Positions 27,158 through 36,360 are shown, counted from the first letter of the stretch. The stretch: 64,000 nt of DNA from CAYQLT01 sp964418425 (GCA_964418425.1 CAYQLT010000005.1:1-64000); one strand, 5' to 3'. Translations and numbers: made by a program. Notes: generated by a model from the letters alone, not told the origin.

Positions 27158-28411
27158 ATGGGTTCGCTTGGTAGCCTACGGGATCTCGCGCTCAAAGGGG
27201 GTGAGCCATCCGACGGTCTGTCGTCCGGGCGCCTGCGGCGCCGGGAGATTGTGAAAACGGGTGCAGCCCTTGCACTGGGAAGCCTTGGGTGGAGGACGCG
27301 CCTGGCCAGGGCCGAGGCGCGGGATGCCGTCAAGGTGGGGGTTCTGCTGCCGTCGTCGGGCGTGTACGCGCAGTTGGGCCAGGACATCACCCAGGGCATG
27401 TTGCTGTACCTGGATCGGGTTCAGAACCGGGCGGGGGGCCGGCCCATCCAGCTCATCGCCGAGGACGAGACGGCCGACCCCAGCATCGCGCTGAGCAAAG
27501 CCCGCAAGCTCATCGAGTCCGACCGGGTCGACATCCTGACGGGCGTGGTGAGCACCGCGGCGGCGTATGCCATCCGGGACCTGGTGCACTCGTCCCGGAC
27601 GATCTTCATCGTCAGCAACGCGGGCGGCAACGCCCTGACCCGTGAGCGCAAGAGCCCTTACATATTCCGGGTTTCGTTCACCAGCTGGCAGGTGAGCTTT
27701 CCCTTCGGGCGTTGGGTGGCCGACAAAGTCTCCAGGCGGGCGACGGTGCTGGCCGCCGACTACGCCTTCGGGCGGGAGAGCGTGGCGGCCTTCAAGGAGA
27801 GCTTCCTGGCCGCCGGCGGCCAGGTGCTGGACGAGATCTGGACGCCTCTGGGCAGCACCGACTTCAGCGCCTACGTCTCCCGCATCATCGGCACCCGGCC
27901 CGGCACCGTCTACGGTTTTTTGTCGGGCTCCGACGCGGTGATCTTCATCCGCCAGTACGCGCAGTTCGGGCTGGCGGGCAACGTGCCGCTGACGGTGGCA
28001 GGCTTCATGGTGGAGGAGGACGTGCTGCCGGCGGTGGGGCGTGCGGCGTTGGGCGCGCGGAGCAGCCTGCACTGGGCGGTGCGGCTGGACAATGCGGTGA
28101 ACCGGGAATTCGTGGCCTCGTACCGCCGCCGGTTCAACGCCAGCCCCAGCGTGTTCTCCATGCAGGGCTACGACGCGGCGCGGGTGATGGTGGAGGCCAT
28201 CGACGCCGTGGGCGGCGACCTCTCCAACAAGGATCGCTTCATCCAGGCTCTTGAAGGCGTCCGGTTCGACAGCCCCCGCGGGCGCTTCGAGTTCGACCCG
28301 GCGACCCACCACGTGCTGCAGAACATTTACGTGCGCGAGGTGAGGGATTTCCAGGGAGAACTTGCCAACGCCGTCATCGACGATCTCGGACGCGTGCGCG
28401 ACGTGGGGTGA
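27158..28411 (+). CDS. livK: Liv-type ABC importer substrate-binding protein (1)
   Basis: A 417-residue type I periplasmic binding protein. The N-terminus reads S-G-R-L-R-R-R-E-I-V-K-T-G-A-A-L-A-L-G, a twin-arginine-like motif followed by a moderately hydrophobic stretch, so export through Tat is possible. The mature part begins V-K-V-G-V-L-L-P-S-S-G-V-Y-A with the fold's A-x-D-x-x-F-G-R-E-S hinge region near residue 205. Such proteins bind branched-chain amino acids, urea or aromatic acids; location in an aromatic gene cluster favours an aromatic acid or related carboxylate. It is the first gene of a livK-H-M-GF operon. Confidence 0.87.
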   Translation: MGSLGSLRDLALKGGEPSDGLSSGRLRRREIVKTGAALALGSLGWRTRLARAEARDAVKVGVLLPSSGVYAQLGQDITQGMLLYLDRVQNRAGGRPIQLIAEDETADPSIALSKARKLIESDRVDILTGVVSTAAAYAIRDLVHSSRTIFIVSNAGGNALTRERKSPYIFRVSFTSWQVSFPFGRWVADKVSRRATVLAADYAFGRESVAAFKESFLAAGGQVLDEIWTPLGSTDFSAYVSRIIGTRPGTVYGFLSGSDAVIFIRQYAQFGLAGNVPLTVAGFMVEEDVLPAVGRAALGARSSLHWAVRLDNAVNREFVASYRRRFNASPSVFSMQGYDAARVMVEAIDAVGGDLSNKDRFIQALEGVRFDSPRGRFEFDPATHHVLQNIYVREVRDFQGELANAVIDDLGRVRDVG

Positions 28412-28499
28412 ACCGCGCGGGCCGGATGATGGCCAGGGCCGGGGCGGGCGGGCCGAAGGCCGGCCGGGAGGCTGGCGGCGGGCCCGGCGGGGTGGTCTC

Positions 28500-29363
28500 G
28501 TGAACCTGTACGTGCTTCAGCTGCTGAACGGGCTGGCCTACGGGATGATCCTGTTCTTGCTCGCGGCCGGCCTGTCACTCACCTTCGGCGTGGGGCGCAT
28601 CCTGAACCTCGCCCACGGCGGGTTTTACATGCTGGGAGGGTATCTGGGCTACAGCGTGGTGCGCTCCACCGGCAGCTTCTGGCTGGCCGTCGCCGCCGCT
28701 CCGGCTGTGGGGGCGGCGGTGGGCCTGGCGGCGGAGCGGGTGCTCCTGCGGCGCCTGCACGGGCACGGGCGGGAGCTGGACCAGGTGCTGCTGACTTTCG
28801 GGCTCGCTTTCGTCCTGGCCGACGCCACCCGCATGATATGGGGCAGCCGCATCCTCTCCCTCAACCCGCCGGCAGCCCTGGCCCGGCCGGTCATCGTCGG
28901 TTCCTTCATCTATCCGGCGTATCCCCTGTTCGTGATCGGGGTCGGCCTGGTCCTGGCGCTGGCTCTGTGGGGGATGATGCGCTGGACCCGGGTGGGCGCC
29001 GCGATCCGTGCGGCCGCCTGGGACGGGGAGATGGCGGCCACGCTGGGCGTCCCCACCGATAGGGTGCTGATGGGCACCTTCGGCGCGGGCGTGGGGCTGG
29101 CGAGCCTGGGCGGCGCCATCGGCGCACCCATCATCGCGCTGGCCCCCGGTCTCGACTTCACCCTGCTGGTTCTGGCGCTCATCGTGGTGGCGACCGGCGG
29201 GCTGGGCCGGGTGGAGGGGGCGTTCTGGAGCGCTTTGCTGGTGGGGGTGGCGGACGTCTTCGGCAAGCTGTTCTTCCCCCGGCTCGCGCTGGTCTTCATC
29301 TTCGCCTTCATGGCCCTGGTGCTGGTGCTGCGGCCTCAGGGCCTGCTGGGGAAGCGGGCGTAG
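28500..29363 (+). CDS. livH: Liv-type ABC permease LivH (1)
   Basis: A 287-residue permease with about eight hydrophobic segments. Typical LivH features include L-N-G-L-A-Y-G-M-I-L-F-L-L-A-A-G-L-S-L-T-F-G near the N-terminus, N-L-A-H-G-G-F-Y-M-L-G-G-Y and the EAA-like loop with D-G-E-M-A-A-T-L-G-V. It forms the channel with LivM. The start is GTG 28500 after a GGGGTGG site. It lies 88 bases after livK and 3 bases before livM. Confidence 0.87.
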   Translation: MNLYVLQLLNGLAYGMILFLLAAGLSLTFGVGRILNLAHGGFYMLGGYLGYSVVRSTGSFWLAVAAAPAVGAAVGLAAERVLLRRLHGHGRELDQVLLTFGLAFVLADATRMIWGSRILSLNPPAALARPVIVGSFIYPAYPLFVIGVGLVLALALWGMMRWTRVGAAIRAAAWDGEMAATLGVPTDRVLMGTFGAGVGLASLGGAIGAPIIALAPGLDFTLLVLALIVVATGGLGRVEGAFWSALLVGVADVFGKLFFPRLALVFIFAFMALVLVLRPQGLLGKRA

Positions 29364-29366
29364 GGC

Positions 29367-30500
29367 ATGGGTGGCCGCCAGCCGGCGCGCGGGAGGCATT
29401 CCGCCGGCACCGCCCTTTTGGTCGGCGCAGGGGCTGTGGCGCTGGCGGTGCCGCTTTTGCGCGGCGGCTACACCCTCTATATCGGGACCGAGGCTCTCAT
29501 CTGGGGCATCGCGGCCGCGGGGCTGGGGGCGCTGGTGGGGTACGGGGGCCTGGTCTCGCTGGGACATGCGGCGTTTTTCGGACTGGGCGCCTACACCACC
29601 GCTCTCCTGACGCTTCGCACCGCGCTGCCCTGGGGACTGGCCGTGGCGCTGGCGGTGGCGGCGGGCTGCGCGTACGCGGCGCTGACGGGCCCCCTGGTGC
29701 TGCGCAGCCACGGCATATTCTTCGTGATGCTCACCCTGGCCTTCGGGCAGCTCCTGTATGCGGGGGCCGAGCAGTGGGTGTCGCTCACCCGGGGCAGCGA
29801 CGGGATTTCGGGGATTGCGAAGCCGGGGCTGTTCGAGGAGCCTCGCATCGCCTACGTGGCCATCGCGGGGATGGCGCTCGGGGTTCTGGGCGTCGTGGGC
29901 CGGGTGGTGAGGTCTCCCTTCGGGCACGTCCTGGACGCGGTTCGCCAGGATGAGGCCAAGGCGCGGGCGTTGGGATACCCGGCGTTTGTGTACCGGTACG
30001 CCGCATTCATCGGCTCGGCGGGGGTGACCGCTCTCGCCGGCGGACTGTACGCATATCATCGCGCCTTTGTCTCTCCCGAGGACCTGCGCTGGACCACGTC
30101 CGGCGTCCTTTTGGTCATGGTGCTTTTGGGAGGGGCCCGCGCGACTTTGGGATGGCTTGTGGGCGCCGCCGCCTATGTCCTGCTTCGAGACTGGATCAGC
30201 TCCATCACGCAGCAGTGGCAGCTCATCGTGGGCGCTTTGCTGATCCTGGGCGTCCTGGCGGGGCGCCAGGGGCTGTGGAACCTGGTGGAGGGGTGGGTGG
30301 TCGGCGCAGGTGGCGCAGCTGAAGGTGCACGAGGTGGACCGAAGGTTCGGTGGCGTGCTGGCCCTCAGCCGGGTCTGCCTGGAGGCGGAGCCGGGCGAGA
30401 GGGCCGCGATCATCGGGCCGAACGGGGCGGGCAAGAGCACGCTGTTTCGGATCATCAGCGGCGAGCTGCGGCCGACGCGGGGGCAAGTCTTCCTCGGTGA
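29367..30500 (+). CDS. livM: Liv-type ABC permease LivM (1), C-terminus overrunning into livGF
   Basis: A permease of the LivM family with V-G-Y-G-G-L-V-S-L-G-H-A-A-F-F-G-L-G-A-Y near residue 55 and the coupling loop D-A-V-R-Q-D-E-A-K-A-R-A-L-G-Y near residue 190. The recognisable permease ends around codon 310 (Q-G-L-W-N-L-V-E-G-W). There is no stop there: the frame continues 190 bases into the next gene, adding about 60 Gly/Arg-rich residues out of frame with LivG. Either the stop was lost by a sequencing or real frameshift near 30300, or an unusually long overlap is tolerated. Confidence 0.8.
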   Translation: MGGRQPARGRHSAGTALLVGAGAVALAVPLLRGGYTLYIGTEALIWGIAAAGLGALVGYGGLVSLGHAAFFGLGAYTTALLTLRTALPWGLAVALAVAAGCAYAALTGPLVLRSHGIFFVMLTLAFGQLLYAGAEQWVSLTRGSDGISGIAKPGLFEEPRIAYVAIAGMALGVLGVVGRVVRSPFGHVLDAVRQDEAKARALGYPAFVYRYAAFIGSAGVTALAGGLYAYHRAFVSPEDLRWTTSGVLLVMVLLGGARATLGWLVGAAAYVLLRDWISSITQQWQLIVGALLILGVLAGRQGLWNLVEGWVVGAGGAAEGARGGPKVRWRAGPQPGLPGGGAGREGRDHRAERGGQEHAVSDHQRRAAADAGASLPR

Positions 30501-31788
30501 GCGGCGGATCACCGGCCTGCCGCCGGAGAGGGTGGCGGCTTTGGGGGTCTCCCGGACGTTTCAGCGCAGCAGCCTCTTCCCGGACGCAACGGTGCTGGAA
30601 AACGTGATGCTGGCGGCCCTTGCGCACCACCGGGTTCGCTTTCATCCCTTCCGACCCATGGACGGCCTGGCCGACGCCCGGCAAGCTGCCGTCGCGGCTC
30701 TGAAAGCGGTGGGGCTCGCCGAGCGGGCAGGGGATCGGGCCTGCACCCTGGCCCACGGGCAGAAGCGCCAGCTGGAGATCGCCATGGCCCTCGCCCAAAA
30801 GCCCCGCCTGCTCCTCTTGGATGAGCCGCTGGCGGGGTTGTCGGCGGGGGAGCGGAGGCTTGTGGAAGAGTTGCTGCTGGGTCTTTCGCGCGATCTGACG
30901 GTGCTGCTCATCGAGCACGATGTGGACTTCGCTTACCGCTTCGCCGACCGGATCACGGTGCTGCACTACGGCGAGGTGCTGGCCCGGGGAACCCCCCAGG
31001 AGATCCGCAGCAACCCGGCGGTTCAGGAGGTGTACGTGGGGCGGGGGGAACGGTCCGGCGCGCAGGCTTCACCGGCTGTCGGCCCGGCATCGGCGGCTCC
31101 CGGCCTGCAGGTGGAGGGCCTGCAGGCGGGTTACGGGGAGGCCGTGGTGCTGGAGGGCATCTCGCTGGAGGTTCGGCCGGGCGAGGTGGTGGCCCTGCTG
31201 GGCCGCAACGGGATGGGGAAGACTACCCTGCTTCACAGCCTGATGGGGCTTGTGTCCCCCCGGGCGGGTACCGTTCGGCTCGCAGGTCGAGACGTGACGG
31301 CCCTTTCGCCGGTGGAGCGGGCTTGTGCCGGGCTGGCCCTGGTTCCCCAGGGGCGCCGGATCTTTCCCGACCTCACCGTCGAGGAACAGCTGGTGTTGGG
31401 GGCCCGGCGGGGCCGGTGGTGCCTGGAGGAGGTCTACCGGATTTTCCCCCGGCTGCGGGAACGGCGCAAGGCGCCCGGCGGCCAGCTCAGCGGCGGCGAA
31501 CAGCAGATGCTGGCCATCGGCCGCGCCCTGATGCGCAACCCCTCGGTGCTCCTCATGGACGAACCCAGCGAGGGCTTGAGCCCGCTCATGATCCGGCTGG
31601 TCCGGGACGTGGTGGCGGACCTGCGCGCGCAGGGCCAGACCATCCTGCTGGCAGAGCAAAACGTGGATCTGGCCTTGAGCGTGGCCGACCGGGTGTACGT
31701 GATCGAGCGGGGCCAGGTGGTCTACCACGGGACGGCGGCCCAGCTGGCGGACGACCCCGAGGTTCTGCGGCGGCGCATGAGCGTTTGA
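30310..31788 (+). CDS. Fused LivG-LivF ABC ATPase
   Basis: A 492-residue protein with two complete ABC domains in one chain. Residues 1-240 are LivG-like (Walker A G-P-N-G-A-G-K-S-T, Q-loop, A-H-G-Q-K-R-Q signature variant, L-L-L-L-D-E-P-L-A-G-L-S). Residues about 262-492 are LivF-like (G-R-N-G-M-G-K-T-T, L-S-G-G-E-Q-Q, L-L-M-D-E-P-S-E-G-L-S). A linker of about 20 Ala/Pro/Ser-rich residues joins them. It energises the LivHM channel; the fusion fixes a 1:1 ratio of the two ATPases. The start is GTG 30310 with a weak ribosome binding site inside the end of livM. Confidence 0.9.
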   Translation: MAQLKVHEVDRRFGGVLALSRVCLEAEPGERAAIIGPNGAGKSTLFRIISGELRPTRGQVFLGERRITGLPPERVAALGVSRTFQRSSLFPDATVLENVMLAALAHHRVRFHPFRPMDGLADARQAAVAALKAVGLAERAGDRACTLAHGQKRQLEIAMALAQKPRLLLLDEPLAGLSAGERRLVEELLLGLSRDLTVLLIEHDVDFAYRFADRITVLHYGEVLARGTPQEIRSNPAVQEVYVGRGERSGAQASPAVGPASAAPGLQVEGLQAGYGEAVVLEGISLEVRPGEVVALLGRNGMGKTTLLHSLMGLVSPRAGTVRLAGRDVTALSPVERACAGLALVPQGRRIFPDLTVEEQLVLGARRGRWCLEEVYRIFPRLRERRKAPGGQLSGGEQQMLAIGRALMRNPSVLLMDEPSEGLSPLMIRLVRDVVADLRAQGQTILLAEQNVDLALSVADRVYVIERGQVVYHGTAAQLADDPEVLRRRMSV

Positions 31789-31937
31789 GCCCGAGCATGA
31801 GCGCGGGACCCAAGGAAGGTTCTGATGTATGAGCCCGGACCTCCGCCAGACGGGCGGTGGTCGGGGCCGAGCAGCGCGGTAGCCAGTGGGCGCCCGGGAG
31901 CCGGGCAGCGCAGTAACGGGTGGGGGAGCAGGAGTCG

Positions 31938-33380
31938 ATGGCGGAGATGTTCATCGGGGGCGCGTTTGTCCCCTTTCCCGATGTGGAGCGGATCCCGGTC
32001 ATCAACCCGGCGACCGGCGAGGTGCTGGATACGGTGCCTCTGGCGGGGCCGGCGCAGGTGGACGAGGCGGTCCAGCAGGCGCACCGGGCCTTTTCCAGTT
32101 GGTGGGAGACGCCTGCCGGCCGGCGGGGGGAGATCCTGCATGCGGCCGCACAACGGGTGCACGAGCGCCGGGAGGAGCTGGCGTGGCTTTTGACCAGCGA
32201 ACAGGGCAAGCCGCTTCGGGAAGCCCGGCTGGAGATCCAGCGGTTCGTCCACACCCTCAGCCACTACGGGGGGCTCGCGAAGAACCTGCGGGGAGGCTCC
32301 GTGCCGAATCTGGACGAGCACGCCTACGGGCTCATCCTCAAGCGGCCCATCGGCGTGGTGGGGGCCATCGTGCCGTGGAACTTCCCCACCTCCCTTCTGG
32401 CCAACAAGCTGGGCCCGGCCCTGGCGGCGGGGAACACGGTGGTGGCCAAGCCGGCCGAGACGACGCCCCTGACCACCCTGCGCATCGCCGCCCTGGTGCA
32501 CGAGGCCGGGGTGCCGGCGGGGGTGTTCAACGTGGTCACCGGCCTGGGGCCGGTGGCGGGGCGGGCGCTGGTGGAGCACCCCCTGGTGCGCAAGGTGGCG
32601 TTCACGGGTTCCACGGCGGTGGGCAAGGGCGTCATGGCCGCCGCGGCCGCCCAGCTCAAGCGGGTGACGCTGGAGCTGGGGGGCTCGGACCCCATGATCG
32701 TGTGCGACGACGCGGACCTCGAGGCGGCCGCCCGGGCGGCCAGCGTGGGGCGGTTTTTCAACTGCGGGCAGGCGTGCCTGGCCGTGAAGCGGCTTTACGT
32801 CTTCGAGTCCGTGGCCGAGGCGTTCGTGGAAAAGCTTCTGGAACGGGTCCGGCGCTTGCGGCTCGGCCCGGGAACCCAGGAGGGGGTGACCCTGGGCCCG
32901 CTGCATACCGCCCGCCAGCGGGCCCTCATCGAGGAGCAGCTGCAGGACGGCCTGGACCGGGGGGGCAGGCTCCTGTTCGGCGGCCGGCGGCCGGAGGGGA
33001 CGGTGTACGAGCGGGGCTTCTTCTTTGAGCCGACGGTGGTGTGGGAGCCGGCCCGGGAGTCCCGGCTTGCGCAGGAAGAGGTGTTCGGGCCGGTGCTTCC
33101 CGTCTGGAGGGTGGGGGACCTGGAGGAGGCCATCGCCAGGGCTAACGACTCCATTTACGGGTTGGGTTCTTCCATCTGGACCCGGGATCTGGATCGGGCC
33201 ACCTACGCCGCCGAGCGGCTGGAGGCCGGGTACACCTGGATCAACTCCGTCAACCGCATCTACGACGAGCTACCCTTCGGCGGCCTCAAGCAAAGCGGGA
33301 TCGGCAAGGAGCACGGGGCCGAGGCCCTGGATCATTACGTGGAGGTGCGGTCCGTGGTGGTTCGGCGCCACGGAGGATAG
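31938..33380 (+). CDS. NAD(P)-dependent aldehyde dehydrogenase (2)
   Basis: A 480-residue aldehyde dehydrogenase with P-W-N-F-P-T, F-T-G-S-T-A-V-G-K-G, L-E-L-G-G-S-D-P and the nucleophilic Cys in N-C-G-Q-A-C. The two cysteines around the active site (N-C-G-Q-A-C) differ from the single Cys of the first enzyme. The start is ATG 31938 after AGGAG. It stands 11 bases before the benzoate-CoA-ligase-like gene, which suggests a path from aromatic aldehyde to acid to CoA ester, for example benzaldehyde or 4-hydroxybenzaldehyde. A succinate-semialdehyde-type role cannot be excluded. The 149 bases before it (31789-31937) hold no gene. Confidence 0.9.
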   Translation: MAEMFIGGAFVPFPDVERIPVINPATGEVLDTVPLAGPAQVDEAVQQAHRAFSSWWETPAGRRGEILHAAAQRVHERREELAWLLTSEQGKPLREARLEIQRFVHTLSHYGGLAKNLRGGSVPNLDEHAYGLILKRPIGVVGAIVPWNFPTSLLANKLGPALAAGNTVVAKPAETTPLTTLRIAALVHEAGVPAGVFNVVTGLGPVAGRALVEHPLVRKVAFTGSTAVGKGVMAAAAAQLKRVTLELGGSDPMIVCDDADLEAAARAASVGRFFNCGQACLAVKRLYVFESVAEAFVEKLLERVRRLRLGPGTQEGVTLGPLHTARQRALIEEQLQDGLDRGGRLLFGGRRPEGTVYERGFFFEPTVVWEPARESRLAQEEVFGPVLPVWRVGDLEEAIARANDSIYGLGSSIWTRDLDRATYAAERLEAGYTWINSVNRIYDELPFGGLKQSGIGKEHGAEALDHYVEVRSVVVRRHGG

Positions 33381-33391
33381 GGGGCACGGGG

Positions 33392-34930
33392 ATGCAGGAG
33401 GTTCCGCTCCGTTACAATGTCAGCACCCTTCTGGACCGCAACCTGGAGGCCGGCAGGGCCGACCGGGTGGCGATCCGCTGCGGGGACGAGGTGCTCACCT
33501 ACGGCCAGCTGTTCGACCGGGTCTGCCGCATGGGCCGAGCGCTTTTGGCGCTGGGCGTGCGCCGGGAAGAGCGGGTGCTCATGATCCTCAACGACCAGCC
33601 CGCCTTTCCCATCACCTTCTTCGGGGCCATTCGCATCGGCGCCGTGGCCGTACCGGTCAACCCCCTCTATCGGGTCGAGGATTACCGGTACTTCGTGGAG
33701 GACAGCTACGCACGGGTCGTGGTGGTGGAGCCCGAATACGTGGATAAGCTCCGCCAGGCCCTGGAGGGCTACCCGGAGCCGGTGCAGATCGTGGTGAGCG
33801 GGCCGGCGCAAGGCGGGATGCATGGGCTGGAGGAGCTTCTTGCGGCTCAGTCGGGGGAGCTTGCGCCGGCGGGCACCCACCGGGATGACATGGCCTTCTG
33901 GCTGTACAGTTCGGGCTCCACGGGCCGGCCGAAAGGGGTGGTGCACCTCCACCACGACATCCCGTACACGTGCGAGACCTATGCCCGGAGCGTGCTGGGG
34001 ATCCGGGAGAGCGACACTTGCTTTTCCACCTCCAAGCTCTTCCACGCCTACGGCCTGGGCAACAACCTGTCGTTTCCATACTGGGCGGGCGCCGGCACCG
34101 TCTTGTACCCCGGGCGGCCGACGCCGGAGGTCATCCTGCAGGTGATCGAGCGCTACCGCCCTTCCCTGTTCTTCTGCGTCCCCACCCTGTACAATGCCAT
34201 CCTCAACCATCCGGGGGCTTCCGGGCGGGATCTGACGAGCATCCGGCTGTGCGTCTCGGCAGGGGAGGCCCTGCCCGCGGAGGTCTGGCACCGGTGGAAG
34301 CAGACCTTCGGGCTGGTGATCCTGGACGGGATCGGCTCCACCGAGATGCTGCACATCTACATGTCCAACACCCTGGACCACCTGAAGCCCGGCTCCAGCG
34401 GCCGTCCGGTGCCGGGCTACGAGGTGAAGGTGGTGGACGACGAGGGCCGCCCGGTGCCCGCGGGAGAGCCGGGAGAGCTGTACGTGCGGGGCGACAGCGG
34501 CACGCCGTTTTACTGGCACTATCACGACAAGAGTCGCCGGAGCATCGTGGGCGAGTGGTTTCGAAGCGGCGACCGCTACCGGGTGGACGCCGATGGGTTT
34601 TACTGGTACGAGGGCCGCATGGACGACATGATCAAGGTGGGCGGGCTGTGGGTGTCGCCGGTGGAGATCGAAAACCGGCTCGTGGAGCACCCGGCCGTGC
34701 TGGAGTCCGCGGTGGTGGGCGTGGACAGCGGGGGGCTGACGCGGGTAAAAGCCTTCGTGGTGCTCCGGCAGGGCTACGCCCGCTCGCAGGCTTTGGTCGA
34801 GGAGCTGCAGGAGTGGTGCAAAAGCGCCTTGCAGCGCTACCAGTACCCGCATATCGTGGAGTTTACGGACGAGCTGCCCAAGACCATCACCGGCAAGATC
34901 CAGCGCTTCAAGCTGAGGGAGGCGGGCTGA
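33392..34930 (+). CDS. Benzoate-CoA ligase family acyl-CoA synthetase
   Basis: A 512-residue AMP-forming ligase. Motifs are Y-S-S-G-S-T-G-R-P-K-G near residue 171, G-S-T-E-M-L near residue 315, G-E-W-F-R-S-G-D, and the C-terminal lysine region P-K-T-I-T-G-K-I-Q-R. The central segment S-T-S-K-L-F-H-A-Y-G-L-G-N-N-L-S-F-P is characteristic of the BadA/BclA benzoate-CoA ligase group. It activates benzoate, 4-hydroxybenzoate or a related aryl acid with ATP and CoA, supplying the Hcr and Bzd reductases further on. The start is ATG 33392, following the aldehyde dehydrogenase closely. Confidence 0.85.
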   Translation: MQEVPLRYNVSTLLDRNLEAGRADRVAIRCGDEVLTYGQLFDRVCRMGRALLALGVRREERVLMILNDQPAFPITFFGAIRIGAVAVPVNPLYRVEDYRYFVEDSYARVVVVEPEYVDKLRQALEGYPEPVQIVVSGPAQGGMHGLEELLAAQSGELAPAGTHRDDMAFWLYSSGSTGRPKGVVHLHHDIPYTCETYARSVLGIRESDTCFSTSKLFHAYGLGNNLSFPYWAGAGTVLYPGRPTPEVILQVIERYRPSLFFCVPTLYNAILNHPGASGRDLTSIRLCVSAGEALPAEVWHRWKQTFGLVILDGIGSTEMLHIYMSNTLDHLKPGSSGRPVPGYEVKVVDDEGRPVPAGEPGELYVRGDSGTPFYWHYHDKSRRSIVGEWFRSGDRYRVDADGFYWYEGRMDDMIKVGGLWVSPVEIENRLVEHPAVLESAVVGVDSGGLTRVKAFVVLRQGYARSQALVEELQEWCKSALQRYQYPHIVEFTDELPKTITGKIQRFKLREAG

Positions 34931-34978
34931 GGCCTGCACCCGCAGCCGGCGGGCCTCCCGACCCCGGGCGAGGGCGGC

Positions 34979-35030
34979 AGCGGCGGAGGCAGCGACCGAT
35001 GACCAGCGGCGGAGGTAGCAGCCGATGACG
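34979..35030 (+). repeat. 26-bp duplicated ribosome-binding/start block with nine-codon mini-ORF
   Basis: Bases 34979-35004 and 35005-35030 are near-identical (AGCGGCGGAGG then A/G changes, then CCGATGAC), each with a GGCGGAGG site and an ATG. The first ATG (34999) opens a nine-codon frame, M-T-S-G-G-G-S-S-R. Its TGA (35026-35028) overlaps the thiolase ATG (35025-35027), making a translationally coupled mini-leader. It probably arose by tandem duplication of the translation start. Confidence 0.75.
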
Positions 35031-36215
35031 GAAGCCTGGCTGGTGGCGGCGGTCCGCACACCCATAGGCCGCTACGGGGGGGCGCTGAGCGAGGTGCGCC
35101 CCGACGATCTCGGGGCCGTGGTCATCAAGGCTTTGATGGAGCGCTCGGGCGTGCCGGCTTCGGAGGTGGCCGACGTCTTCTTCGGATGCGCCAACCAGGG
35201 CGGCGAGGACTGCCGCAACGTGGCCCGCATGAGCCTGCTTCTCGCGGGCTTTCCCGTGGAGGTGCCCGGCGTCACGGTCAACCGGCTGTGCGGAAGCGGC
35301 CTGGAGGCGGTCGCGGAGGCCGCCCGCTGCATCCTGCTGGGGGAGGGGCACGTCTACGTCGCCGGCGGGGTGGAGTCCATGAGCCGGGCGCCATGGGCGG
35401 TGCCGAAGCCGTCGGCCGCCTTTCCCCGCGGCCAGTGGGTGATGTACGACACGGCCCTGGGGTGGCGCTTCACGCACCCGCAACTGGAGGCGATGGGCCA
35501 CACCGATTCTTTAGGCCGCACGGCCGAAAACCTGGCGGAGATGTACGGGATTTCCCGGGAAGCGCAGGACGCCTTCGCACTTCGGTCCCACCAGAAGGCG
35601 GTGCGGGCCATGGATGCGGGCCACTTCCGGGCCGAGATCGTCCCGGTGGACACGCCCGCCGGGCGCGTGGAGGTGGACGAGGGCCCCCGGCGGGACACCT
35701 CCATGGAGAAGCTGGCCCGGCTGCGGCCTGCCTTCGCGGCCAACGGGACCGTCACTGCCGGAAACTCCTCCAGCCTCAACGACGGGGCGGCTGCGGTGCT
35801 GCTCGTTTCCCGGGAGTACGCGCGGGCGCACGGGCTTCGGCCGATGGCCCGGGTGCGGGCCATGGCGGTGGCGGGGGTGCCGCCCCGGATCATGGGGATC
35901 GGGCCTGTGCCGGCCACCCGCAAGGCTCTGGAGCGCGCCGGCCTCTCCCTGCGGGACATGGGGCTCATCGAGCTCAACGAGGCCTTCGCCGCGCAGGTGC
36001 TGGCGGTCCTGCACGAGTGGGACATGGACCCCGACGATCCCCGCCTCAACCCCAACGGTGGGGCCATCGCGTTGGGGCACCCCCTGGGATGTTCGGGGGC
36101 GCGCATCCTGACGACCCTCTTGCACACCATGAACCGAAGCGACGTTCAGTTCGGCCTCGCCACCATGTGCATCGGGGTGGGGCAGGGCATCGCCATGGTC
36201 GTGGAGCGATGCTGA
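35025..36215 (+). CDS. Acetyl-CoA acyltransferase (thiolase), PaaJ/PcaF type
   Basis: A 396-residue thiolase with all catalytic sites: nucleophilic Cys in N-R-L-C-G-S-G-L-E-A-V near residue 88, N-E-A-F-A, His in G-G-A-I-A-L-G-H-P-L-G-C-S-G-A-R and Cys in T-M-C-I-G-V-G-Q-G. It cleaves a 3-oxoacyl-CoA to acetyl-CoA plus a shortened acyl-CoA. Near a paa operon the expected substrates are 3-oxoadipyl-CoA or the dehydrosuberyl-CoA intermediate, while anaerobic benzoate breakdown also ends in such thiolysis. Residue spacing fits degradative thiolases. The start is ATG 35025, coupled to the nine-codon frame described at 34979-35030. Confidence 0.9.
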   Translation: MTEAWLVAAVRTPIGRYGGALSEVRPDDLGAVVIKALMERSGVPASEVADVFFGCANQGGEDCRNVARMSLLLAGFPVEVPGVTVNRLCGSGLEAVAEAARCILLGEGHVYVAGGVESMSRAPWAVPKPSAAFPRGQWVMYDTALGWRFTHPQLEAMGHTDSLGRTAENLAEMYGISREAQDAFALRSHQKAVRAMDAGHFRAEIVPVDTPAGRVEVDEGPRRDTSMEKLARLRPAFAANGTVTAGNSSSLNDGAAAVLLVSREYARAHGLRPMARVRAMAVAGVPPRIMGIGPVPATRKALERAGLSLRDMGLIELNEAFAAQVLAVLHEWDMDPDDPRLNPNGGAIALGHPLGCSGARILTTLLHTMNRSDVQFGLATMCIGVGQGIAMVVERC

Positions 36216-36255
36216 GCGAGACCCCGGGTTTCGCCGGTACCCGCCCCGCAGCGGT

Positions 36256-36360
36256 GAGGCGGCGGGCACATGCGGGTGCGGCGAGGGGGCGGGCACATGC
36301 GGGTGCGGCGAGGCGGCGGGCACATGCGGGTGCGGCGAGGCGGCGGATACATGCGTACCC
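36256..36360 (+). repeat. 27-bp tandem repeat, about 3.6 copies
   Basis: Copies start at 36256, 36283, 36310 and 36337, the last being degenerate. The core is GGCGGGCACATGCGGGTGCG. It fills the interval between the thiolase stop and the amidohydrolase start and contains repeated CATG sites. It has no spacers and is not a CRISPR. It may be a simple slippage expansion. Confidence 0.85.

Noticed and set aside
36256..36360. Possible CRISPR array
   Set aside because: The 27-base units are directly abutting with no unique spacers and there are no cas genes.
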